NCBI GenBank assembly: GCA_035629175.1
Contig: DASPIL010000071.1
Coordinates: forward strand, 1 to 48,594
Length of the DNA: 48,594 nt
DNA from: Verrucomicrobiia bacterium
GTDB taxonomy: Bacteria > Verrucomicrobiota > Verrucomicrobiia > Limisphaerales > DASXHY01
Direction of reading: 5' to 3'
Both the position numbers and the translations under genes were made by a program. The notes under the pieces are model-generated. The model worked only from the letters and a program-made list of their open reading frames with translations. It did no database searches and was not told the origin of the DNA. This document shows, in pieces, positions 30,201 to 36,894 of this stretch (within the stretch, counting starts at the first letter, position 1; the number at the start of each line of letters is the position of its first letter).

Positions 30201-33200
30201 CTGACTCGGACGAGGATGGATTGTGGGACGGTGTCGACCCGCTGCCATTGTTTGCGACGACGGGGATCGTTTTCAACATCGAGCCGAACATCACGCTCAC
30301 TGAGGGTGAATTCACGAACGTGTTGTTCACGGTCAGTTCGTCCAACGCGCCGCTCGTGTCGGTAAGCTTCGGCGGCTCGAATAGCGCGCCAATCTTCGCG
30401 TCGATCAACGGCGTGACATTCACAAACAGCGCGACGAACGGATTTGCCGCCGGGACGGTCGCGTTGAAGCCGCTGCTTGCGGACGCGGGGACATACCAGT
30501 TGACGCTCAAGGCGACGGGCCTGGGGGGAACGAACGCGGAGTCGGGCTTCACGAACATCACAGTGACGGTCCTCGACAATCCGTCGTTCCCTGTAACGCG
30601 CTGGAAAGCTCCTGTGAATGGCCTCTTCTCAGACACGAACCGCTGGACCGATGGCCTGCCGTCCGTGTCAAAGCCGGGAATCATCGACGTCGATGGCGAT
30701 TACACGGTCACGTTGAATAATGACAGCACGGTGGGCGAACTGGTGTTCGGCGCGCAGAGCGGAACGCAAACGTTCCGCATCAGTGGACGAACCTTGACGG
30801 TGAATGGGTCGCTTCAAGTGCGGGGCAGCGGCGTGGTTTCGCTTGAGAGCGGCGGCGGCCTCGGCGGACCCGGTGTGATCGCGATTGCCAGCCGGTTCAA
30901 CTGGCTGGGCGGCTCGATGCATAACAACGGCATCACAACGATTGCGGCGGGCGGCCAGATGATGATCACAACGTCTGACTGGAAGCAGTTGGTGGCGCGA
31001 ACCGTTCAAAACGCGGGAACGATTATCTTTGCGGCAGCTGCCGGAATCACAATCGGGGGTGAAGCCACGATCAACAACTCAGGAACCATTGAGATCCTGA
31101 CAGACACCGAGATTGGAAACGCGGTGGGCGGCTGGGCGACGAGTTCGTACGTCAACAACACGGGCACAATCCGCAAGAGCGCGGGCATCGGAACGTTCCA
31201 TCTTGGCACCACGTTCAACAACCATGGCGCCCTCGTGATTCAGAGCGGGGCGTTCCAGGCAGGGATTGCGGGCACGAGCGGCGGCACATTCAATATTTCG
31301 CCGGGCACGCAAATGCGCTGGTCAGGCGGCAACCATGTGCTGGGATCGACCGCGCGCGTGCAGGGCAACGGCTCGGCTGTGTTTGCCGGCGGAACGGTGA
31401 CCATTCACGGCACGTTTGACATCGCGGGCAGTCTCGATGCGAATGGCGGCACAGCCTCATTTGCCGCGGGTGCGAATGTCTCACCGTTGCAGGCCGTGGC
31501 GATCACCTCGGCCAACAACTCCGGCCTGGCCTTCAACACGGGCGCGGAGATTCAAATCGGCAGCCTGACCGTGGGAAATTCGCTCAGCGGTTCGGACACC
31601 ATTGTGGTGTCGCAGGCAATGACATGGACCCAGGGCTCGATCTCCGGAACCGGCGTTATGCGTGTGTTAACGAATGCCACGCTCACAGTCTCGGGCAGCT
31701 CGCCGAAGGGCATTTATCAATCCACCTTCCGAAACGAAGGTGAAGCGGACTGGTTTGCGACCTCAGGCTTGAACGTTGGAAACAATGGTGTGTTCGAGAA
31801 TTCCGGGTACCTGGAATTCCACACCAATGCGACGTTCTTCAACACGGTCGGCGGATGGGCAACCGCCGCCACAGTCAAGAACAGTGGAACCATTCGCAAG
31901 ACGGGCGGCAGCGGCTCCGTTCTCCTCGACGCCACATTCTTCAATGACGGCGTTGTCTCAGTCGAAGCGGGCACATTCGACACGCAGCTTGGTGGCATCA
32001 GCACCGGCGCATTCTATCTAACGAACGGCGCCACTCTGCGCTGGTCGGGAGGCGCGCACGCACTGACACCCTCGGCCATTGTCTCGGGCGAAGGTTCAGT
32101 GGTGTTCGCAAACGGCAGTGTGACGAACCTTGGCGTCTTTAATGTCACGGGTTCCGTCACCGCGAGTTCCGGCATCGGCGTGTTCGGCCCGGGCGCCGTC
32201 GTTGCTCCGATCAGCCACGCGATGGTTAGCTCCACGTCGGGCCGGCTCGAGTTCAGTTCAGGAAACGACATCATCATCACGAACCTGGCTTTGTCGGGGA
32301 ACCTGCGCGGCTCTGACAACGTTACCATTGCCAGCCACTTGCAGTGGAGCACGGGCACAATGGACGGGACAGGCACGACGCTGGTTCCTGCCAGCGCCTT
32401 CCTCACGATCAGTGGCAACAGCTCGAAGTCCTTGATCCAGCGCAAGCTGATCAATGTAGGAGAAGGCGTGTGGTCAGGCACAGGAAACTGGACCATTGGC
32501 GGCGCGGCCGAATTCAGGAACGTGGGGGTATTTGAAGTCGAGAACGATGACACTACATCGACAGCGATCGGGGGATGGGCGACTGAGGGTTACATTGTGA
32601 ACCTTGGACGATTCGTCAAGACGGCGGGCACAGGAACATCCGAGTTCAACCAGACGTTCCGCAATGATGGCATCGTTGAAGTTCTGACGGGTACGCTGCG
32701 CTTGGACTCGGGCGCAACGAATTCGGGCGCTTTCCTGGTGGCGAGCAACTCGACCCTGCAATTCGCAAGCGGCGTGCACGTGCTGAACAGTCTCGCATCG
32801 GTGACCGGCGATGGCCGCCTGTTGCTGAACGGTAATCACACACTGCACGTCGACGGCGCCTTTGATATCGCAACTGAACTGAACGCGGGCTCGCTGGTCT
32901 TCAACAATCCGCGTCCGCCGCTTGCACGGTATTTTCGATTCAACGGCGGCGAGATCATCGGCAACGGCGACGTGACGTTCACGGGTGAATTTCTTTGGCA
33001 ATCGGGAACGATGCGCGGGACCGGCAAGACGATCATGGCCCCGAACAGCCGGCTGCGCCTCGCTGCAGGCTCCAATCGATTCCTCAATCGAACCCTCATC
33101 AATCGGGGTGAGATGACGCTCACGAACGGCGTGAACCTGCTGTTCGGAAACGGCACGCTTAGGAATGATTTCGACGGGGTCATCAACATCCCGGAGAGCG

Positions 33201-35455
33201 GCAGCTTCACTTGGAATTCCGGCGTCAACCTGGTTGAGAATTTTGGCACGATCAACAAGGGCGGCTCGGGAGCGCTTTCGTTTGGCAGCCTGCCTGTAAA
33301 CAACAGCGGCGCGATCCATGTGAACGGCGGTACTGCGACGTTCGGCGGCAATGGCATTAACAGCGGCACGATCGATGTCGCTGAAGGCGCCAGCGTCACG
33401 TTTAGTTCGAACCATGGCCACGCGGCGGGTTCCCTCCTTGGCGGCGCCGGCAACTTCATATTCTCGAGCGGAACGCATGATATCCTCGGGACGTTCCTGC
33501 CGCAGAACACGGCCGCGTTCAACGGCGGAACGGTGACGATCCGCAATACGATGCCGGGTTCAATGTCACTCAACATCGGTGGCGGCACCGTGCGAATCAA
33601 CGCGAACCAAGTGATCCGCAACATGATCCTGGCCAGCTCCGGATCGCTGGAAGGCAGTGGCGACGTGACGCTGACGAACAGCCTCGTATGGGCGGGAGGC
33701 TTCATGTCGGGCACTGGCCGCACGATCGTGCCGGCGGGCGTGACGCTGATGGTGACAGCCGCGAACGCGAAATACCTGCAGCGGCGCCTCGACAATTCGG
33801 GAACCATCTTGGTGCCGGAAAACACAACCTTGTATTGCAGTGCAGGGACATTGAACAACCTGCCAGGTGCGGCAATGCAGGTGCAGAACGGATTGACCTT
33901 TACCCTGAACAATGCCGCCAGCGCGCTGCACAATCATGGCGTGATCACGAAGACGGGCACTAACACGCTGGCGTTTGGGCTGACACTGAACAACCTTGGA
34001 ATTGTCGATGTCCAGTCGGGCAGCGTGAACATCAGCAGCACGGGCACGAACTCGGGTTCAATCCTGGTCCGTTCAAATGTCCTTGCGACCCTGAGCGCGA
34101 GCGTGACCCACAACGCAGGCTCATATCTCGGTGGCGATGGAGAAATCCGGTTCACTGGCGGCACGCACAACCTGCTTGGCGCTTTCGAGCCGCTGGGTCC
34201 TCTCAGCTTCCGCGGCGGCACTGTGACTGTTCATGAACCCATCCAACCGCAGGGCGTGCTGTTGATCACGAATTCCGCATCCGTGTTCTTCAATGCGCCG
34301 CAGACGTTCGGTGCCGCGTGGGTTTACGCGAGCGAGTTCGGCGGGTCGGGCGTGGTGACCTTCACAAACGAACTCGTGTGGGATGCCGGGAACATGAGCG
34401 GCTCGGGCCGCACTGTCGTTGCCTCCAATGCGGTTCTTAACGTCCGCGCTGGAAGCACGAAATACATCAGCCGCGTTCTGGAAAACAGCGGAACGTTCAA
34501 TCTTGGGAGTGAACGGATCTGGTTCCAGAACGGGGTCCTGAACAATCGGGGCGTGGTGAACGCAGAGGGTGGCGACCTGCGTCAGAACACGGGATCCACC
34601 AACGCCATCAACAATGTTGGCACATGGAAGAAAACCGGCACGAACGTTTTCGAAGTGCGCACGGTGTTCTTTAATAATACGGGCACGGTGAATATCGAAA
34701 GCGGGTCATTCAACATGGATCACGGCGGCACGAACTCCGGTTCCTGGAATGTCACGACAAACGCGATGCTTACGATGACTGGAAACAGCAACGTCCGTTA
34801 CGCGATGGTTCCAGGCACCGCCTTCAGTGGACGGGGCAGCGTCGTGTTCTCTGGTTCGGGAGTGTTCCAGTGGCTGGCCGGCGTCAACTTCGGGACGCTG
34901 CAGGTTACGTTCAGCAATTCAGGTGCGATGCAGGGTGCGGTTGAATTGTCGAACGAACCGGGCGGCTCCATCACGTTCACACGGACAACCACATTCCCGG
35001 GTTCACTCCGGATTGGAGGGACCCTGACGATCGCGGCGCCGGATGTGACGCTGACCATCAACGGCAACCTGACCCTGGAGCCCGGCAGCTTCCTCAACAA
35101 CCCGGGCCAGGTGCGTGTGCTGGGGAACTATTTTGGCGACGGCTCGAACATCGCGGGCAACGCACCCGTGAAGATCGGCGCGATGCTGCCTTCGATCCTG
35201 ACCCTGACCGCGGTGAAGCCGGGCGCGCCTGCGGTGGTGCCGAACGGCTTTGGAATTGTGACTGCGCCTCAAGTCGAAGTTCGTTTGCGATGGACGGGTC
35301 CGGCGGGCATGCAGTTCGCAGTCGAAGCCAGCACGGATTTCACACAGTGGAATACCGCGAACGCGGAGATCGTTGAACTGGCGCCGGGCCAATTCGAGGC
35401 ACGTGTGCAGGTTCCAGCAGGTTCCCGCGCGTTCTTCCGGACCCGGCTGCAGTGA
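21263..35455 (+). CDS. Giant modular secreted repeat protein (carboxypeptidase-regulatory domains, TSP3, beta-solenoid)
   Basis: This is a 4730-residue protein if started at ATG 21263, which gives a clean signal peptide (MSIQKRTWQFILAHAAMQFS ... VHAA). The frame is open from ATG 21191, one base after the RHS stop, and a start at 21242 is also possible. Domains in this numbering: beta-rich N-terminus (40-900); about 13 carboxypeptidase-regulatory-like domains (923-2173), each G-x-V-x-x-x-x-G-x-P-x-x-x-A-x-V with a later G-x-F; SbsA-type Ig domains near 2182, 2306 and 2704 (for example SMFPTNGMVQVEPLAALRVT); a TSP3-like DxDxDG segment (2909-2994); a beta-solenoid of G-T-x-N-N-G-x repeats (3113-4630); and a C-terminal module with VEASTDFTQW and FFRTR. 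No PEP-CTERM tail, autotransporter barrel or LPXTG motif is seen. The architecture suggests a surface adhesin or matrix fibre; this is inference. It is probably co-transcribed with the RHS gene. Confidence 0.85.
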   Translation: MSIQKRTWQFILAHAAMQFSAALVFALVSILSVHAAEPLTSLDYRIVGNYLRVSPAAVAVPKGVAGSVMVELVNADGSAKTPDNSITQGAYVEATLRGPSFPARRLVGQLNQALQLPVLNLVGEYQLDNIRLVDATTGAVRMEGIPSSVPVNVFAELLVSTVTSRPLTLQEIQDKGIAIDEANFRAVEFEVGFVLDGQTYPIKFPVVTPDFKGSTEVIPAAELERRLVEAQRINDQLTSRENVALPPELETAGLNLVVKGCNFELAEPSSPRLRLDIPPIPALMVIPGNIGYLNQFFSVQIFTENAAPQNSGLSVLNLQAKLVLPPGADQIPAEDYATPGDDPLRFARVGPNKIIQPAQAIVRPGADGVVGTADDILRLYPKQSGQAEFLVEGLREGLHVMNLELTGELDGLASGLVKIKGAAAGSVLVRNPKFSLTFTHPRTVRTGEPYEAFVTVLNTSQVEANLVSVALPKGSVSGATLLSPERVELGNIKPGESVTARYQLRAERTGQIRFSNLTTGDDSVTGRFRLTMGVDERGVELSPDSIGYPDYVDQLPGEVFYAANRVLGQALSVYTAPLLPPGVKRISWSTIQTRVLELAEAGQRVAYGESLTRVLPDVALDWQGGRVFNEGFDQIITGTEAGQQWRDAVFHAIQTNNPMNATALLVERARDFAGRGEAWFFASANTDSAAPRFRRDDDVVNLGRPGLPQSGGYSGTNGSWLVLKPTNGVVRWEINRTTPQADLAVVRLRADGTGEQIRWTVDNPPVGSCLRYNVGDTSHELKLDPECNGSVNQVIAGTVTPISELPPQLLMVRQLPEIESVRPKPSCHGAAAWNYGTVLGVLFSKPMTQTNVNMPSAYTLDNGNAAQAVRIQPGGRVALLNLKQGTGGVRPRIMTVNGVADPRGNLMVSNSLPISNLITEGVAVNGIVLRADGSPAANVPVTLTMNDLYKDPFDRCDQDVSSISQVFTDETGRFTFDFILAGVPYTISATDMGGLSQEAIELILQSYRGNYFDRDRLLLQAAHAHIVATLGATNITQAVALAESLDRAIWSDRIEYREGMQGQEIAVALRFRGRGTVSGRVIAADGATPAAQAAVNLFPDGNSRELGRGIFADSNGRFQFNGVPLGPFTVQVKTGLGQFRTVAGILTQVGETADLVIQLTAPTVEQVVRTTVRGVVNEADNVTPHQNAQVFIRGADGVVGITTSDAEGFWQLSDIPLGRYQVFAISEDGRRKGERAGVDLVAGGANYVSVALQGTAVVMGRVENSSGQPVAQALVAGGTTLVRTDANGLFTLTGVPIGIRKISAGLEGHLAPQNFPRLGSSTLEVLPGVTNFVLVRLRPAGVIAGQVRDAQGTPISGINVAIPQEKGFLWTKVNDNGFFKFINIPPGTYTVSAPAPPVKKPIDELLENLDTASEDEIMAAVGEAFALYAGVTPATTNVNPGSWGYTKTTVLADGDTAAADVRYFPVGSVGGIVLNDQSVPIGARVRLTGIGRLENGAPGMTIVGDRDSDAATGEFLFQNRLMVGDWGIQVASPFYTVVLSTSGRTTDQDLSVTNLVMKFPPRGETHGRLTGRVIYPDGTVAGAGVEVTTSFGPGIVNTTDTNGFFDNQMQIPAGGYTVTAVDPLTGYQGRVSAQVAPGRTNFVEVPLLGLGDLKLTVVQANGQPASGAFVSLSGGIFRENRDGQTGTNGTYETGSLIPGWYSLLVRYTTGSTTLEKRIGMSVTNGQLTSATLTLGGTATVRGTFRHLADGSPIVSARIAIGNVANVPTDATGAFAATGVPLGTYRVVATDPVTGRSAASSVTLSFVDQLAVVNLTEQPLGEIRGQIFEAGTAQPVVGTEVRLQPRDGLSLQRSVTTGQDGGFSFPGLTPGSYSLSAQVQNPSRGVHQVVTLPDSAPTLTVNLTLPAKEPTGQLLVRVVRPDGVTPASNVQVIASAFGGGVKDVDPNGEAFFDNLKIGGVTVRASALNPAETFNAGISNITLTASVPSNSITVRLNGVGTATGQVFNSSGLVPVPFALLRVEFLSAPFQNQKRGNLVADAEGKFVIPNIPVGQFRIVAESQSLSASTNGIITAHNTTNDSRLTLAPSGIVIGRIVRADGATAVPTNLVVLKFNTLSSAAGVSVVATDFDGRFGFTNVPMGSFTIDASSLRFNGLIHEGGLLATNGQIADMGTLWLDEDYPIVTNLNPVATAAGVPINTAVDITFNEALLAESVNGNTNGIYLRGPTNIVRATVTLVAHSQDGEPRVIRLMPNQPLRSMTTYELAIISGERRDALGMLIATGPTDLVGRYTPSLFVSSFTTRDDDPPLLVSMFPTNGMVQVEPLAALRVTFNEPLRSSDIHFSLSDVNGNIPGTANLSADGKILAFAPAAPLLPNRTYSLVISNLIDLAGNRFAAEPLTATFATLDTHGPAIATLKLNGSPVAGATVPIEAVLAEPESGVTVRFFKELEPISFAATAPYIGSVELPTNGLIRLQAIATDAFGNDGEIRQLEVEVVPNLAPTVTLVRIDPTNGLVGTSKEFKFALSASDDNAVTNVTLVGVGAIQTVRQFGSGALTNLTFTVPATNLAGAPLQFHAQATDSSGAKSEEVMLDYTLHDATTPAFSILSPISGQVVDPTQPLSFVLGLRDNSSNLRIKVQLSSLVSMAFETNIAIVANALQTNTLQLGLTNVLQNGGSIQAQFWATDDSSNVVSHVVIFKVPDVTAPRLTSIDPTNGAPAVSLWVQPEWNFSETVRLQVPGTNVLTITNNFGDAIPYVVDVNSSQLQIEPAAALRPGAYFTNVLFAGVTDTTTNALRDANGLPVPAEGWRSVFRTAGILEQWPTNGTKLVAGQRAVAHVRYERGMAATYWGFRFGTNAQAAVNVNQNATNVAVQLTVPTHHGPMEFSVRIANVASFARSWNQEPVALEIRPREADDDGDGWLNGFESDRGMNAFIADADANDFDSDGLTNGQERGLGTDPARPDSDNDGLTDGAEIVGGTNPLNPDSDEDGLWDGVDPLPLFATTGIVFNIEPNITLTEGEFTNVLFTVSSSNAPLVSVSFGGSNSAPIFASINGVTFTNSATNGFAAGTVALKPLLADAGTYQLTLKATGLGGTNAESGFTNITVTVLDNPSFPVTRWKAPVNGLFSDTNRWTDGLPSVSKPGIIDVDGDYTVTLNNDSTVGELVFGAQSGTQTFRISGRTLTVNGSLQVRGSGVVSLESGGGLGGPGVIAIASRFNWLGGSMHNNGITTIAAGGQMMITTSDWKQLVARTVQNAGTIIFAAAAGITIGGEATINNSGTIEILTDTEIGNAVGGWATSSYVNNTGTIRKSAGIGTFHLGTTFNNHGALVIQSGAFQAGIAGTSGGTFNISPGTQMRWSGGNHVLGSTARVQGNGSAVFAGGTVTIHGTFDIAGSLDANGGTASFAAGANVSPLQAVAITSANNSGLAFNTGAEIQIGSLTVGNSLSGSDTIVVSQAMTWTQGSISGTGVMRVLTNATLTVSGSSPKGIYQSTFRNEGEADWFATSGLNVGNNGVFENSGYLEFHTNATFFNTVGGWATAATVKNSGTIRKTGGSGSVLLDATFFNDGVVSVEAGTFDTQLGGISTGAFYLTNGATLRWSGGAHALTPSAIVSGEGSVVFANGSVTNLGVFNVTGSVTASSGIGVFGPGAVVAPISHAMVSSTSGRLEFSSGNDIIITNLALSGNLRGSDNVTIASHLQWSTGTMDGTGTTLVPASAFLTISGNSSKSLIQRKLINVGEGVWSGTGNWTIGGAAEFRNVGVFEVENDDTTSTAIGGWATEGYIVNLGRFVKTAGTGTSEFNQTFRNDGIVEVLTGTLRLDSGATNSGAFLVASNSTLQFASGVHVLNSLASVTGDGRLLLNGNHTLHVDGAFDIATELNAGSLVFNNPRPPLARYFRFNGGEIIGNGDVTFTGEFLWQSGTMRGTGKTIMAPNSRLRLAAGSNRFLNRTLINRGEMTLTNGVNLLFGNGTLRNDFDGVINIPESGSFTWNSGVNLVENFGTINKGGSGALSFGSLPVNNSGAIHVNGGTATFGGNGINSGTIDVAEGASVTFSSNHGHAAGSLLGGAGNFIFSSGTHDILGTFLPQNTAAFNGGTVTIRNTMPGSMSLNIGGGTVRINANQVIRNMILASSGSLEGSGDVTLTNSLVWAGGFMSGTGRTIVPAGVTLMVTAANAKYLQRRLDNSGTILVPENTTLYCSAGTLNNLPGAAMQVQNGLTFTLNNAASALHNHGVITKTGTNTLAFGLTLNNLGIVDVQSGSVNISSTGTNSGSILVRSNVLATLSASVTHNAGSYLGGDGEIRFTGGTHNLLGAFEPLGPLSFRGGTVTVHEPIQPQGVLLITNSASVFFNAPQTFGAAWVYASEFGGSGVVTFTNELVWDAGNMSGSGRTVVASNAVLNVRAGSTKYISRVLENSGTFNLGSERIWFQNGVLNNRGVVNAEGGDLRQNTGSTNAINNVGTWKKTGTNVFEVRTVFFNNTGTVNIESGSFNMDHGGTNSGSWNVTTNAMLTMTGNSNVRYAMVPGTAFSGRGSVVFSGSGVFQWLAGVNFGTLQVTFSNSGAMQGAVELSNEPGGSITFTRTTTFPGSLRIGGTLTIAAPDVTLTINGNLTLEPGSFLNNPGQVRVLGNYFGDGSNIAGNAPVKIGAMLPSILTLTAVKPGAPAVVPNGFGIVTAPQVEVRLRWTGPAGMQFAVEASTDFTQWNTANAEIVELAPGQFEARVQVPAGSRAFFRTRLQ
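24030..27780 (+). repeat. Array of about 13 carboxypeptidase-regulatory-like domains
   Basis: Inside the giant protein, units of about 80-125 residues start with patterns such as VNGIVLRADGSPAANVPV, VSGRVIAADGATPAAQ, VMGRVENSSGQPVAQALV, IAGQVRDAQGTPISGINV, LTGRVIYPDGTVAGAGVEV and VIGRIVRADGATAVPTNLVV. Each is followed by a D-x-x-G-x-[FY]-x-[FL]-x-x-[VI]-P-x-G core. This is the CarboxypepD_reg / Cna-B-like prealbumin-type fold. I count starts near 24032, 24487, 24772, 25034, 25290, 25670, 25960, 26221, 26477, 26728, 26993, 27260 and 27526. Copies are well diverged. Confidence 0.75.
29989..30245 (+). repeat. Thrombospondin type 3-like calcium-binding segment
   Basis: About 85 residues of the giant protein carry repeated acidic loops: DDDGDGWLNGFE, DFDSDGLTNGQE, DSDNDGLTDGAE and DSDEDGLWDG. 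The pattern D-x-D-x-D-G-L-x-[DN]-G is the TSP3/calcium-loop signature common in secreted bacterial proteins. It lies between the Ig-like domains and the beta-solenoid, so it may act as a calcium-stiffened connector. Confidence 0.85.
30600..35150 (+). repeat. Beta-solenoid region with six tandem units of about 650-724 bases
   Basis: Residues about 3113-4630 are dense in G, N, T and S with short strands, like autotransporter-associated or pectin-lyase-like beta-helices. A recurring anchor, G-[ST]-M-x-G-x-G-x-T-[IV]-x-x-x, followed by R-x-L-x-N-x-G, occurs near 30911, 31636, 32358, 33008, 33701 and 34391. Spacings are about 725, 722, 650, 693 and 690 bases. A second anchor, V-G-G-W-A-T with I-R-K-x-x-G, occurs near 31127, 31850 and 32570 (723 and 720 apart). 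The units are therefore long tandem copies that have diverged. Confidence 0.7.
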
Positions 35456-35541
35456 CAGTTCGCGAGTTGCCTGTTGTGATCGCGTTTTCTCGAGTGAGGT
35501 GCGCCTCTTACAAGGCCGTTATCCTTGAACCGTTAAAGATT

Positions 35542-35575
35542 AACCGCGCTGCCGGGTTTGCCGGACAGCGCGGTT
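35542..35575 (-). terminator. Hairpin terminator between the giant gene and the PEP-CTERM gene
   Basis: The left arm AACCGCGCTGCCGG and right arm CCGGACAGCGCGGTT pair almost perfectly (one bulged base) around a short GTTTG loop. Read on the minus strand, the stem is followed by TTAATCTTTAA, a weak T-rich tail, so it most likely ends the PEP-CTERM transcript 22 bases past its stop codon. On the plus strand it lies 87 bases after the giant gene and could also act there, though no T tract follows. Confidence 0.6.
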
Positions 35576-35597
35576 GATGTGAAAACCGAAGCCGCGA

Positions 35598-36557
35598 TTA
35601 GCGGACGTTCTTGCGGCGGAAAGCCAGTGCCAACGCACCGAGTCCGAGCAGTGTTCCAGTGGCGGGTTCCGGAACAACGGCTGCCCAGGTTGTTCCGAGC
35701 CGGATTTCGTCGAAGTCAGCGGATACAGCCGGGAAGCCGCCGCCAAGATTGCCAACGAAGGGGCGAATGCCGGTCAATGCCGTGAGTTCAAACCCGCTGG
35801 TTGACAGGTAAGCGGCTCCCGCCGCGCCTTCGCTGGTGACGTTCGCCGGATCGACCCAGAGGGAAACGGTTTCGAATCCGTCCGGATTCCAGTCAATACG
35901 CCCGATCAGCAAGTGGGTCACGTCCACTCCCATTGCAACCGGACTGGTTGCGTTTTGGATCAGGCCCGCGGGATTCTGATTGTTCATCAGCAGCGCGATA
36001 TTGCCGCCGCTATTGCCGGCGGCCGCGCCGATCTGCCCGACGGCGAACCTCTCGGTGGTGCCGTTGAAAAATGCGAAGTTAATTGTTCGCAAGCTGTCGA
36101 TGTTCTTCGCCATCAACAGGCTGAAGTATGTGGTGCCGGAATCGATCGTCTGGCCGCCAAAATTGCGGCCGACGTTTTGATTCACGTTGTTCCCGCTGGC
36201 GTCCAGGGTCAGCTTGTTGCCGCCGCCGTTCACGTAACCAATGGTGTTGTAGGTCAGGCCCGGGGAAGTCACGGTCCTCCATTCGGGTGCGCCACCGTTG
36301 TTGGCCGCGCCCCAATTGGCTCCGGCAGCATTCGCGCCGCCATCGCCGTTCAGGTTCCACCCAGTGCCACCGTTCAGCGTCGAGGCGTTGGGGACCTGAG
36401 TTCCGGCACCGTAATCAAACGATTCAGACATTGAGCCTGAAAGGGCTGCTCCACTGACGGAGTGGCCCGCTGCGATGAGCGCCAAGGCGCTCGTGATCAA
36501 GCACGCGCTTGAACGACGTGAGACCGACGTTTTGGTTTGGATTGGGTTCTGATTCAT
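35598..36557 (-). CDS. Secreted PEP-CTERM protein, LamG/concanavalin-like
   Basis: This is a 319-residue protein started at the ATG at 36557, preceded by AGGAAGG at good spacing, which decides this start over longer in-frame options. The N-terminus is a signal peptide (basic SVSRRSS, then ACLITSALALIAAGHSVSGA). The body begins ESFDYGAGTQV and continues with G/N-rich beta strands, ISWN-like GRIDWNPDGFETVSLWVDP and ADFDEIRLGTTW near the end. That arrangement is common in verrucomicrobial proteins with a concanavalin/LamG-like fold. The C-terminus VPEPATGTLLGLGALALAFR plus RKNVR is a textbook PEP-CTERM signal (PEP, helix, basic end), so exosortase processing and surface or matrix delivery are expected. 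Its partner exosortase is outside the window. It is transcribed alone: a promoter lies upstream at 36638-36667 and a hairpin follows the stop. Confidence 0.85.
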   Translation of the reverse strand: MNQNPIQTKTSVSRRSSACLITSALALIAAGHSVSGAALSGSMSESFDYGAGTQVPNASTLNGGTGWNLNGDGGANAAGANWGAANNGGAPEWRTVTSPGLTYNTIGYVNGGGNKLTLDASGNNVNQNVGRNFGGQTIDSGTTYFSLLMAKNIDSLRTINFAFFNGTTERFAVGQIGAAAGNSGGNIALLMNNQNPAGLIQNATSPVAMGVDVTHLLIGRIDWNPDGFETVSLWVDPANVTSEGAAGAAYLSTSGFELTALTGIRPFVGNLGGGFPAVSADFDEIRLGTTWAAVVPEPATGTLLGLGALALAFRRKNVR

Positions 36558-36562
36558 GAATT

Positions 36563-36570
36563 CCTTCCTA
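36563..36570 (-). promoter_or_regulatory. Strong Shine-Dalgarno site of the PEP-CTERM gene
   Basis: On the minus strand AGGAAGG sits about six bases before the ATG at 36557. It is unusual here, since most genes in the window lack a clear Shine-Dalgarno sequence. It fixes the start of this gene and suggests strong translation. Confidence 0.7.
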
Positions 36571-36637
36571 AAAAATAGGTTGGGTTTGTGGGCACGAACA
36601 ACGGACATTCCATTGTTTCGGGGGGTCATCGGCGTGC

Positions 36638-36667
36638 TTTGTACCCCTTGTTGCCTATGAGTGTCAA
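36638..36667 (-). promoter_or_regulatory. Sigma-70-like promoter of the PEP-CTERM gene
   Basis: On the minus strand a perfect -35 TTGACA (36662-36667) is followed after 18 bases by TACAAA (36638-36643), a four-of-six match to the -10 box. It points to the PEP-CTERM start, leaving a leader of about 75 bases that contains the strong ribosome binding site. Confidence 0.5.
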
Positions 36668-36823
36668 TTCGGTACCATTGCGGACACGCCGTTCGGCGAC
36701 GGGGGGGAAATCATTGCGGAGCCCCGACGTGCAGTCGGTTTAGGCCTAATAGATCGCCTGCTGCGTTCGGATCCGTGCAGCGGGTCCTCTCATGCAGAAT
36801 CACACCCCTGGCAGTTCGTTGTG

Positions 36824-36847
36824 AAGCCGATTCGTCTTGATCGGCTT
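36824..36847 (+). repeat. Inverted repeat before the delta-60 gene
   Basis: Eight-base perfect arms AAGCCGAT and ATCGGCTT enclose an eight-base loop. There is no T tract after it, so it is unlikely to be a simple terminator. It could be a leader hairpin or a binding site. Confidence 0.4.
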
Positions 36848-36894
36848 TGATGCAACCCTGATCCTTCTATGCCGTTCGAAGACCACTCTTCTTC

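Larger units (their letters stand above)
36558..36894. other. 337-base divergent intergenic region
   Basis: This stretch has no gene. It holds the leader and promoter of the minus-strand PEP-CTERM gene, a perfect 10-base palindrome TTAGGCCTAA (36740-36749), and an inverted repeat AAGCCGAT ... ATCGGCTT (36824-36847) 47 bases before the plus-strand delta-60 gene. I found no convincing plus-strand promoter boxes. The two palindromic elements could be regulator sites or RNA hairpins; their role is unknown. Confidence 0.5.

Noticed and set aside
32836-33933. Minus-strand open frame of 365 codons with a proline-rich product
   Set aside because: It is antisense to the beta-solenoid repeats. Its proline-rich product is what the reverse complement of Gly/Asn/Thr codons gives.
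30600-35150. CRISPR-like or satellite DNA in the repeat region
   Set aside because: The repeats are visible at protein level only. The DNA copies are diverged and there are no short identical direct repeats with unique spacers.
36808-36822. Sigma-54-like promoter (TGGCAG ... TTG) before the delta-60 gene
   Set aside because: The spacing between the GG and TTG elements is one base short and the GC element is incomplete.
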